Under the pieces are notes generated by a model. That model was given only the letters and a program-made list of their open reading frames with translations, made no database searches and was not told the DNA's origin. From Verrucomicrobiota bacterium (lineage in GTDB: Bacteria; Verrucomicrobiota; Verrucomicrobiia; Verrucomicrobiales; DEV007): a DNA stretch of 52,330 nucleotides. The position numbers and the translations under genes were made by a program. This document shows positions 19,276 through 27,960 of the stretch, piece by piece. Position 1 is the first letter of the stretch. Each line of letters opens with the position of its first letter. The stretch spans positions 1 to 52,330 of the forward strand of contig JAHDFZ010000003.1 in assembly GCA_020627905.1 (NCBI GenBank), written 5' to 3'.

Positions 19276-20841
19276 ATGATGAAATCGCTGCTCTCGATCA
19301 TTGCATCCCTGATTTTCCTCTGCTTAAACAGTATTCAGGCATCTGACCAACCTAACATCATCTTTATCTTTACCGATGATCACTGCAAGCAGGCCCTAAG
19401 CGCCTACGATGACTCGCGGATGATCACTCCGCATCTCGATCGCATTGCCGAGGAAGGAATGCGTTTCGATAAATGCTATGTCACGAACTCGATCTGTGGG
19501 CCCAGCCGCGCTGTCATCCAAACAGGCAAGCACAGTCACTTGAATGGCTTCGTGCGCAACGGAAATTCCTTTGATGGGTCGCAGGTCACCTTTCCCAAGC
19601 TGCTTCGTGCCAATGGATATCAAACGGCTGTCATCGGGAAATGGCATCTCAAGTCGACACCCGTTGGGTTCGATCACTATGATGTCCTCATCGGTCAGGG
19701 ACCCTACTACAACCCGCAGATGCGGACTGGGAAACTCGACGGGGAACAAAGGGTGGAAGAAAACACAGGCTACACCACCGACCTCATCACGCAGAAATCA
19801 CTAAGCTGGCTCAAAGAAGCCCGTGATTCTGAGAAGCCGTTTATGCTGATGTATCAGCACAAAGCGCCTCACCGCAACTGGATGCCCGGCCCGAAGTATC
19901 TCACCTGGCTGGATGATCAGGAAATCGCTCTCCCCGACACCTTCTTCGACGATTGGTCAGGCAAAGCAACCCCTGCCTCGCGTCAGACGATGACGGTTGC
20001 GAAGCACATGAATCAGCATGACCTCAAACTCCAGTTGTCGAAACGTCATGTTCAGTTCACGCCCGAGCAGCGCGCTGCCTGGAATGCGGCCTACGAGCCG
20101 AAGAACCGCGCCTTTCTGGAAAAGCGCGCTTCCATGACGGATCGCGAGATCGCACTCTGGCAATATCAACGCTATGTGAAAGACTATCTCCGCTGCGTCA
20201 AATCGGTTGATGATGGGGTCGGCGAAATCCTCGATTTCCTCGACGAAAGCGGGCTGGCGGCGAATACGGTCGTCATCTACTCGAGCGACCAGGGCTGGTT
20301 TCTCGGTGAGCACGGCTGGTATGACAAACGCTGGATGTATGAGGAATCGCTGGTCACACCACTTCTCGTGAGATGGCCCGGCGTCACGAAGCCCGGCTCC
20401 ATCAACGATCAGCATATCGTCTCCAACCTTGATTTCGCCCAGACCTTTCTCGGAATCGCCGGGGTGGAAGCAGACCCTTCCATGCAGGGCGCCTCTCTTG
20501 TCCCCTTATTGAAAGGCCAATCTCCTGAGGGGTGGCGCGAGTCCTTTTACTACCATTTCTATGAGTTCCCGGCGGTGCACTCCGTTGCGCGGCATCATGG
20601 CGTGACGAACGGCCAGCATAAGCTCATTCAATATTACGGCCCCAGCCACGTGAAAGGAGAGCAATACGATGAGTGGGAACTCTTCGACCTCCAGAAAGAC
20701 CCTGACGAGCTTACTAATGTCTACGACGCCCCAGCCTACAACGAGATACAGCAGGCCATGCATGCCGAGCTCGACAAGCTGATGGAGAACTATCAAGTGC
20801 CTCCGCTCGATCGAGGGCCTGAAGTCCCCTCTTTCCCATAA
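19276..20841 (+). CDS. Sulfatase (family S1), N-acetylglucosamine-6-sulfatase-like by eye
   Basis: Signal peptide; NIIFIFTDDHCKQALSAYDDSRMITPHLDRIA; formylglycine motif CGPSRAVIQTGKHSH; GKWHL. Confidence 0.95.
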   Translation: MMKSLLSIIASLIFLCLNSIQASDQPNIIFIFTDDHCKQALSAYDDSRMITPHLDRIAEEGMRFDKCYVTNSICGPSRAVIQTGKHSHLNGFVRNGNSFDGSQVTFPKLLRANGYQTAVIGKWHLKSTPVGFDHYDVLIGQGPYYNPQMRTGKLDGEQRVEENTGYTTDLITQKSLSWLKEARDSEKPFMLMYQHKAPHRNWMPGPKYLTWLDDQEIALPDTFFDDWSGKATPASRQTMTVAKHMNQHDLKLQLSKRHVQFTPEQRAAWNAAYEPKNRAFLEKRASMTDREIALWQYQRYVKDYLRCVKSVDDGVGEILDFLDESGLAANTVVIYSSDQGWFLGEHGWYDKRWMYEESLVTPLLVRWPGVTKPGSINDQHIVSNLDFAQTFLGIAGVEADPSMQGASLVPLLKGQSPEGWRESFYYHFYEFPAVHSVARHHGVTNGQHKLIQYYGPSHVKGEQYDEWELFDLQKDPDELTNVYDAPAYNEIQQAMHAELDKLMENYQVPPLDRGPEVPSFP

Positions 20842-20859
20842 AACTAACTTTCCAAAACG

Positions 20860-22185
20860 ATGAGAACTCCAAAAATAATTCTTTTTCTTATCTCTATCTT
20901 CACCTCAACCACACTCTTTAGCCAAGCAGAAGCGCCGAATTTCGTCGTCATATTCGTAGACGACCTCGGATATGGTGATCTTGGCTGCTATGGCTCAAAA
21001 AATATCAACACACCCAATCTCGATGCCTTTGCAGCAGAGGGCACACGCTTCACGGATTTTTATGCCCAAACAGTTTGCGGCCCCTCGCGCTCTGCGCTTC
21101 TTACCGGTCGATACCCAATTCGGAGTGGCGGATGGTCGATGCCAGCAAGCGAGATCACAATCGCTGAAGTCTTAAAAGGTGCCGGCTATCAAACCGCCTG
21201 TATCGGCAAGTGGGACACCTCGAACCGTGAGCCCATCCTGGCACGGATGCCGAACCAGCAGGGCTTCGATTACTTTTTTGGAGGTGTAGGCGGCAATGAT
21301 GGCGGCCGAGTCAAGCTTGCTTTCGAGAACGAAACGAAGCTTCCACCCCACACCGATATGCAGCACCTTACTTATGAGACAAATCGAGCTGCAATCGACT
21401 GGTTAAAATCCCGGAACGAAAAGCCGTTCTTTCTCTTTCTTTGTCATTACATGGTCCACGCAAAAGTTGATGCTTCGGCAACATTTCGCCATCGCTCTGC
21501 GGGCGGCTTATATGGAGACGCCGTAGAAGAACTCGATCACGAAACCGGGCGATTCCTCCATGAAATCGACCGCATGGGCTTAAAAGAAAATACGATTGTC
21601 ATTTTTACCTCAGATAACGGAACCTGGAGTAACCACACTCAGGCACTTACAAAAGCGCACGGCGGCGAAGTTGCCTGGGGTTCGTCTGGCAACCTACGAG
21701 GAGCAAAAGGTTCGACATACGAGGGTGGGCCGCGGGTTCCGTGTATCGTTCGCTGGCCTGGCAAAACTCCATCAGGAACCTCAAGCAACGCTCTCTTTTC
21801 TACGCTCGATTTCTTACCGACATTCGCTGCACTCGCTGGGGTCAACATACCCGAGGATCGGATCATAGATGGAGTGAATCAGAGTGAGCTGCTTCGCGGA
21901 GAAGACCCGGCTGGAAGGCGCGAAGCCTTCCACTATTTCGTCAGCCATCAGCTACATGGAATTCGCGATCGTCAATGGAAATTATTGCTCCCCGACCGCA
22001 CAGGACATAAAAGCTATGATAAAGATCTGGGTGAAACGAAACAACCTGAGCTTTACAACCTTGCTACTGATCCATCCGAAAAAAACAACCTGGCCGCAAA
22101 GCATCCAGAGATCGTTGAGCGGCTCACGTCCCTCGCCAACAAGCTGCCACTTCCGGAAAATCGACCGCCTGTCGATATCAAATGA
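20860..22185 (+). CDS. Sulfatase (family S1)
   Basis: NFVVIFVDDLGYGDLGCYGSKNINTPNLDAFAAEGTRFTDFY...CGPSRSALLTGRYP; ends AENRPPVDIK-type, signal peptide. Confidence 0.95.
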   Translation: MRTPKIILFLISIFTSTTLFSQAEAPNFVVIFVDDLGYGDLGCYGSKNINTPNLDAFAAEGTRFTDFYAQTVCGPSRSALLTGRYPIRSGGWSMPASEITIAEVLKGAGYQTACIGKWDTSNREPILARMPNQQGFDYFFGGVGGNDGGRVKLAFENETKLPPHTDMQHLTYETNRAAIDWLKSRNEKPFFLFLCHYMVHAKVDASATFRHRSAGGLYGDAVEELDHETGRFLHEIDRMGLKENTIVIFTSDNGTWSNHTQALTKAHGGEVAWGSSGNLRGAKGSTYEGGPRVPCIVRWPGKTPSGTSSNALFSTLDFLPTFAALAGVNIPEDRIIDGVNQSELLRGEDPAGRREAFHYFVSHQLHGIRDRQWKLLLPDRTGHKSYDKDLGETKQPELYNLATDPSEKNNLAAKHPEIVERLTSLANKLPLPENRPPVDIK

Positions 22186-22220
22186 CTCTCTATCATAGAA
22201 CTCGAACGCCTACCCTCGAT

Positions 22221-23762
22221 ATGATCCGAAATCTTTCTGTAGCGCTAGCCTTATGCCTTCTATGCAATCAACCCACATTCAGCAAAAACCAACCTAACAT
22301 CGTCATCATCTTCACAGATGACTTAGGCTACGGCGATCTTGGTTGCTATGGAGCGACTCATGTGGAAACACCGAACATCGACAAACTTGCAGCACAGGGA
22401 AGACGCTTCACAGATGCTCATTCAGCCTCTGCCACCTGCACTCCCTCGCGTTATGCCCTACTTACCGGTCAATATCCGATCCGCGAGGACCTCTTTGCAC
22501 CCGTTTTCCTCAAAAGCCCCCTCATCGTCGACCCCAAACGCACGACGATTGCCGACCTTGCACAAGAGCAGGGCTACTCCACCGCCTGCATCGGCAAATG
22601 GCATCTCGGCTGGGGAACAGAAGCACCAGTAGACTGGAATAAGCCCCTCCGGCCAGGGCCCAATCAGCTGGGGTTTGATTACTACTACGGAGTGCCAGTG
22701 GTCAATAGCCACCCACCGTTTGTTTATGTGGAAAACGACCAGGTAGTCGGATATGCCGCCGACGATCCTTTCGTCTACGGTAAGTCATCAGTCACAAAAA
22801 GGGGCTGGGATGAAAAAATGGCAGGCAAGAGCATTGGTGGAGCAGAAGCAGCCCACCGCCTCTACGATGACGAAGCCGTAGGAGAAGTGCTCACGGCCAA
22901 GGCGACGGACTGGATCCGCAAACAAACTGAGCAGGAGACGCCCTTCCTCCTCTACTTCGCCACCACGCACATCCATCACCCCTTCACCCCGGCTAAGCGC
23001 TTCCAGAATACCAGTGAGGCCGGAATCTATGGGGACTTCATTCACGAACTCGATTGGATCGTTGGTGAAGTTGTCGATACGCTGGAAGAAAGCGGCGCGG
23101 CAGAGGAGACCATGATCATCCTTACCAGCGATAACGGTGGAATGCTCAATCGCGGAGGGCAGACTGCTCGTAAGCGAGGACACAAGAAGAACGGTGAACT
23201 CCTCGGGTTTAAATTTGATGTCTGGGAGGGCGGCCACCGTGTCCCCTGGATCGTAAAATGGCCCGGCAAAGTGCCTGCAGGTTCAGAGTCCGACGCTCTT
23301 ATTTGTAATGTGGACCTGATGGCTACCTTCGCGAGCCTCTGGGATCGCCCGCTCGGCGAGGGCGAAGCAGAAGACTCCTTTGATCTTCTCCCTGCCTTCA
23401 CCGGCTCATCCGATGTCGAGGTGCGGGATCATCTCCTTTACGCGCCTGCTAAACCAACCCACGTCGGGATCCGATCAGGAGGCTGGGTCTACATCCCCAC
23501 GCGTGGTCATGGTGGGTTTTCAGCTAATCGAGTAGGAAGCCACGGTTTCGGGGGCATCGCTGCGCACCCCTTCACAGGTCATGTCCATAGCGATGTAGAA
23601 GACGGAAAGTTCAAAGCAAACGCCCCTATGGAACAACTTTACAACCTCAGGACAGACCCCTTTCAAAAGCAGAACATCATCCGGGAAAACCCCGAAAAAG
23701 TTAAGGAGCTAAAAGCACTCCTCAAGCGCGTCATAGAAACTCCCACAGCACCCCATTTGTAG
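22221..23762 (+). CDS. Sulfatase (family S1), arylsulfatase-A-like
   Basis: NIVIIFTDDLGYGDLGCYGATHVETPNIDKLAAQGRRFTDAH...CTPSRYALLTGQYP, GKWHLGW; ATG at 22221 precedes a signal peptide. Confidence 0.95.
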   Translation: MIRNLSVALALCLLCNQPTFSKNQPNIVIIFTDDLGYGDLGCYGATHVETPNIDKLAAQGRRFTDAHSASATCTPSRYALLTGQYPIREDLFAPVFLKSPLIVDPKRTTIADLAQEQGYSTACIGKWHLGWGTEAPVDWNKPLRPGPNQLGFDYYYGVPVVNSHPPFVYVENDQVVGYAADDPFVYGKSSVTKRGWDEKMAGKSIGGAEAAHRLYDDEAVGEVLTAKATDWIRKQTEQETPFLLYFATTHIHHPFTPAKRFQNTSEAGIYGDFIHELDWIVGEVVDTLEESGAAEETMIILTSDNGGMLNRGGQTARKRGHKKNGELLGFKFDVWEGGHRVPWIVKWPGKVPAGSESDALICNVDLMATFASLWDRPLGEGEAEDSFDLLPAFTGSSDVEVRDHLLYAPAKPTHVGIRSGGWVYIPTRGHGGFSANRVGSHGFGGIAAHPFTGHVHSDVEDGKFKANAPMEQLYNLRTDPFQKQNIIRENPEKVKELKALLKRVIETPTAPHL

Positions 23763-23829
23763 CTTCAAAAAAAGTCTCAACCCCATTTGCTCGATTGAGA
23801 AATGACTAGCGCGGAGGTAGGATCTCCAT

Positions 23830-25194
23830 ATGAAGCGTAAGAAAGGAGCAGGACCCGGTGTATTTCTTTTCGGTTTCGGACTCATCGTCGTTCTTGTGCT
23901 CGTTCTCTGGGCCAACGAAAATCGCTTCGACTACCACAAAGCGGCGAAGTCGCGTGCGCAGATAATCGATGTCACTGCGCTAGGCGCTGGTCAGCAATTC
24001 GCTTTCACTGGGTCTCTCCCTGATGAGCTCACCCTCAGCGGTGACTACCTTTCAGCAATCACAGGCTACCTTGTCGCCTACCGCAAAGCCGAGATTTACT
24101 GCTGGGATCGCGACGAGGATGACGAGGGCCATGTCACCTGGCGTAAACAATGGATGAACTCGGTCCAGAGCAATTCCCGCAATTCAGGGATTGTTCAGAC
24201 ATTACGCAGCGGCACCCTCCTCGCAGACGCCTACACACTTAGCGGACTCCCCATCGACCGGCAGGATCTTCAGTTCGTCGATAAAAAACAGCCTATCCAA
24301 CCCGGCCAGTGGCCTCGCACACCGGCTGCTGAGCAGCTCGCTATAGAGGGAGAATACCTCATGAGCTATGCCGACCGCTCGGATAACATCGGTAACGAGC
24401 GTCTTTCCTGGCGAGGGATTCCACTGGCATCCACGCTGACTTACTTCGGAGACTACAGCGGCATGCAGGCCATTGCAGACCGCACCGAGCAGCGAGATGG
24501 CTTCATCGCCTCGCTCATCGGTGACAGCGGCATCCTCCACCATCTCGTCTCCGGGGAGCGCGAGACCGCCCTCGCCACCATGAAGAGCCATCTCGCCTTT
24601 CGCACTCGGCTCACCCGTGGCATCGGCTCAGCTGCCATGGTGCTGGGTTTCCTCCTGCTGCTTGCGCCGATCAGCAAACTCCTCTCCTCGATCCCGCTGA
24701 TCGGCCCGCTCGCCAACGCCGGAATCTTTCTTCTAGCGCTCGCTCTCGGGCTTGGGCTGAGTGCCATCGTCATTGTCACGGGCTTCTTTTTCTCCCAACC
24801 ATGGCTCCTGGTCATTGTCCTTGGCGGGTTGATCGCCCTGCTCGTCGTCGGTTTCCGACGACGCAAGCAACAGGCCACGTTACAAAAAGCGGTCTCCGCC
24901 GAACAGGCTGAAATGGAGGATGAAGAGCAACCGTCGCTCGCTGATCAACGAGCCGACGACATCAAGACTCTGCGTGGGAATCCCTACGCTGCTCCCATGG
25001 CTTCGACAGAAGACACCAGCTCTCCGAATGACCCTGAAAAGACGCTTAAGCACCTCATCCGCCTGGCCCTCGCAGACGAGCAGATCGACCGCAAAGAGAT
25101 GAAAGAGATCCGTGCCGCGGCAAAAGACGCCGGCATCAGACAGAAGGACTTCGGGCGGTTTATGCGCGAAGTGCTGAAGGCGGAAGCAGCCTGA
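23830..25194 (+). CDS. TMEM43-like membrane protein with C-terminal TerB-like helical region
   Basis: N-terminal TM helix, LSGDYLSAITGYLVAYRKAEIYCWDRDEDDEG pattern, four hydrophobic segments, C-terminal KTLKHLIRLALADEQIDRKEMKEIRAAAKDAGI (TerB-like by eye). Confidence 0.7.
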   Translation: MKRKKGAGPGVFLFGFGLIVVLVLVLWANENRFDYHKAAKSRAQIIDVTALGAGQQFAFTGSLPDELTLSGDYLSAITGYLVAYRKAEIYCWDRDEDDEGHVTWRKQWMNSVQSNSRNSGIVQTLRSGTLLADAYTLSGLPIDRQDLQFVDKKQPIQPGQWPRTPAAEQLAIEGEYLMSYADRSDNIGNERLSWRGIPLASTLTYFGDYSGMQAIADRTEQRDGFIASLIGDSGILHHLVSGERETALATMKSHLAFRTRLTRGIGSAAMVLGFLLLLAPISKLLSSIPLIGPLANAGIFLLALALGLGLSAIVIVTGFFFSQPWLLVIVLGGLIALLVVGFRRRKQQATLQKAVSAEQAEMEDEEQPSLADQRADDIKTLRGNPYAAPMASTEDTSSPNDPEKTLKHLIRLALADEQIDRKEMKEIRAAAKDAGIRQKDFGRFMREVLKAEAA

Positions 25195-25307
25195 AGCAGT
25201 CTTCTCCGAATTTCTCACGCCTCGCTCCAATTTTTCCCACCTTTTGTAATCGCCCTGAAGCGTTGATGTGGCTATAAAGAGCACGTCATCGAAATCCTGA
25301 GGGGGAA

Positions 25308-25955
25308 ATGCTAGAACTACTCACCGAATCCATCGCCTCTTACAACCTGCCGCTCACCGTGCTGCTGGGCCTCGTGATTCTCTATTGGGTGATCTCAGCG
25401 ATCGGCGTGCTGGATCTGGAATTTGACTTTGATCTGGATGGCGATTTCTCGGTGGAGGCAGGTTCCGCTCTTGGAGCTCTGGGCGGCCTCCTTCGTTTCG
25501 TCAACGCAGATCGGGTTCCAACGATGATTGTCGCCACCGTCTTTGTCCTGTTTCTCTGGGGTATCGGCATGGCGCTCAGCCTCATTTTCAATGAAACTGG
25601 CTCCTATCTAACAGCAGGCATCCTCTTTCTGCCCAACTTCATCGTCAGCCTCGTCTGCACAAAGCTAGTGACCCTGCCCCTGAAGGGATTATTCACGAAA
25701 TTCCGACTGGAAGGCGAAATCCAGGAGCCGGTCGTCGGTCGCTCAGGCATCGTCAAGTCCGCACAGGTCGATGAAAGCTACGGCCAGGTAGAGGTCATCA
25801 CAGACTCCGCCCCTCTGCTGCTCAATGCACGAGTAACAGCAGGCTCCGGCCTCAGCCTCGCCAAAGGCACTCAGGTTCTCATTTTTGATCACGACCCAGA
25901 GCGTGATCTTTTCCTCGTCCGTGAAGACGATTCTAACTCCCACCCTACTACCTAA
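25308..25955 (+). CDS. YqiJ/OB-fold-type membrane protein (NfeD-like)
   Basis: TM helices plus C-terminal beta-rich region EPVVGRSGIVKSAQVDESYGQVEVITDSAPLLLNARVTAGSGLSLAKGTQVLIFDHD; directly upstream of a flotillin. Confidence 0.7.
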   Translation: MLELLTESIASYNLPLTVLLGLVILYWVISAIGVLDLEFDFDLDGDFSVEAGSALGALGGLLRFVNADRVPTMIVATVFVLFLWGIGMALSLIFNETGSYLTAGILFLPNFIVSLVCTKLVTLPLKGLFTKFRLEGEIQEPVVGRSGIVKSAQVDESYGQVEVITDSAPLLLNARVTAGSGLSLAKGTQVLIFDHDPERDLFLVREDDSNSHPTT

Positions 25956-25965
25956 GACCCAACTC

Positions 25966-27924
25966 ATGCATATCAGTCCCTACCTATCGCAACTCCCTAT
26001 CGCCGACTCGCTCGGCTGGCTTGGCACAGTTTTCACCCTTGCCGCCATCGGACTGATCGTCCTGATGGTTATTACGATCGTCAACTGCTGGAAACGCGTC
26101 GAGCAAGGACAGGCACTGATCATCAACAAACCGAGCGGGACGCGCGTGAGTTTCCGCGGTGCGATCGTCATCCCAGTGATTCATAAGCACGAATATATGG
26201 ACATCTCGCTCAAGCGTATCGAGGTGGACCGCACGGGCACCAACGGACTGATCTGTAAGGACAACATGCGCGCCGATATCAAGGTGGCGTTCTTCGTTCG
26301 CGTAAACAACGTGGCCGATGACTGCCTGCGTGTCGCCCAATCGATCGGTTGTGATCGTGCTTCCTCTCCCCGTGAGATCGAAGGTCTCTTCGATGCCAAA
26401 TTTTCCGAAGCTCTCAAGACGGTTGGTAAACGCTTCGACTTCACAGAGCTCTACGAAGAGCGCGACACCTTCCGCGATGAGATCCTCAAGGTGATCGGCA
26501 CCGACCTCAACGGTTTCGTCCTCGATGACTGTGCCATCGACCACCTGGAGCAGACACCTCTGGAGTCCCTCGACCCTAACAATATCTTAGACTCCGAGGG
26601 TATTAAGAAAATCACCGACATCACCGCGCGCGAAGCGGCTCTCGCTAACCAGATCGAGCGCGAGAAGCAGAAAACCATCAAGCAGCAGGATGTAGAAGCT
26701 CAGGAAGCGATTCTCGAGCTGGAGCGTCAGCTGGCAGAAACCGAAGCTCGCCAGTCCCGTGAGGTGAAAGTCGTAGCTGTCCGTGAAAAAGCAGAAGCAG
26801 ACAAGGTAGCTGAGGAAGAGCGCTACAAGTCAGAGCAGGCTCGCATCAAAACAGAGGAGGAACTGGCGATCGCCGAGGAGAACAAACAGCGCCAGATCCT
26901 CATCGCTCTGCGCAATAAGGAGCGCTCCGACGTCGTCGAAATCGAGCGCGTAAAGCGCGAGCAGGAGATGGAATCCATCGAGCGCGAACGCCTGACAGCC
27001 CTCAAGGACATCGAGCGCGAGAAGGCGGTCGAAATCGAGCGCAAAGCGATTCAGGAAGTGATCAAAGAACGCGTCGCTGTTGAGAAAAACGTCGTGATCG
27101 AGCAGGAGAAGATCAAAGACACGGAAGCCTTCGCCGCTGCTGAGCGTGCCAAGGAAGTTGCCGTGACCAATGCCGCTGAGCAGGCGGAAGCAGATCTCAT
27201 CCTCCGCACGAAGGAAGCGGAAGCCTCCAAGACCGCTGCCGAGCTGAAGGCAGAGGAGGAATACTTCCAGACCTTACGGAATGCCGAGGCGTCCAAGAAA
27301 GCAGCCGAGCTGCGCGCAGAGGAGGTCATCGTCGAGGCGGAAGCTCGCGAAGCAGCTGCCGAGAAAGATGCCAAGGCGAAAATCGTCCTTGCTGACGGGG
27401 TGACCAGAGAAGCGGCGGCCGAAGGCCTCGGTGAAGCCGACGTCATCCGTGCTCAGGCGGTCGCAGAGGCCGAGGGCATCAAAGATAAGGCGGCAGCCAT
27501 GAAGCTCTTCAACGAAGCTGGTCAGGATCACGAGGAGTTCAAGCTCACGCTCGATAAGGAGAAGCAGGTGGAGCTGGCAGAGATCGACGTGCATCGTCAG
27601 GTGGCAGCGGAACAGGCGCGCGTGGTATCGGAAGCGCTCAAGTCGGCTAACATTGACATCGTGGGCGGTGAGACGGAGTTCTTTGATCGCATCACGAATG
27701 CCGTAACACGAGGCAAAGCTCTGGAGCGCACTGTCAGTAACAGCGACACCCTGGAACAGGTGCGGGAGGCTCTGCTGGCAGACGGCGGCAGCGGCACTCA
27801 AAATCTGCTGGAGCGTCTCGGCCTGGAGTCTGAGGACCTGAAAAATCTCAGCGCAGCCGCCCTCATGGCCAAACTAAGCGGTGGTGGAGATCTCCTGAAG
27901 AAGCTCGAAGGTAGCGAGTCCTAA
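25966..27924 (+). CDS. Flotillin (YqiK/SPFH family)
   Basis: GQALIINKPSGTRVSFRGAIVIPVIHKHEYMDISLKRIEVDRTGTNGLICKDNMRADIKVAFFVRV SPFH core, then a long charged EA-rich coiled coil. Confidence 0.95.
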   Translation: MHISPYLSQLPIADSLGWLGTVFTLAAIGLIVLMVITIVNCWKRVEQGQALIINKPSGTRVSFRGAIVIPVIHKHEYMDISLKRIEVDRTGTNGLICKDNMRADIKVAFFVRVNNVADDCLRVAQSIGCDRASSPREIEGLFDAKFSEALKTVGKRFDFTELYEERDTFRDEILKVIGTDLNGFVLDDCAIDHLEQTPLESLDPNNILDSEGIKKITDITAREAALANQIEREKQKTIKQQDVEAQEAILELERQLAETEARQSREVKVVAVREKAEADKVAEEERYKSEQARIKTEEELAIAEENKQRQILIALRNKERSDVVEIERVKREQEMESIERERLTALKDIEREKAVEIERKAIQEVIKERVAVEKNVVIEQEKIKDTEAFAAAERAKEVAVTNAAEQAEADLILRTKEAEASKTAAELKAEEEYFQTLRNAEASKKAAELRAEEVIVEAEAREAAAEKDAKAKIVLADGVTREAAAEGLGEADVIRAQAVAEAEGIKDKAAAMKLFNEAGQDHEEFKLTLDKEKQVELAEIDVHRQVAAEQARVVSEALKSANIDIVGGETEFFDRITNAVTRGKALERTVSNSDTLEQVREALLADGGSGTQNLLERLGLESEDLKNLSAAALMAKLSGGGDLLKKLEGSES

Positions 27925-27960
27925 GCGCTCCCGAGACCAGACCCACACTCCTCCATCCCT

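Noticed and set aside
26640-27500. Repetitive GAG/GCG-rich stretch in the flotillin gene
   Set aside because: Encodes the expected EA/EK-rich coiled coil of SPFH proteins; no regular DNA-level repeat unit.
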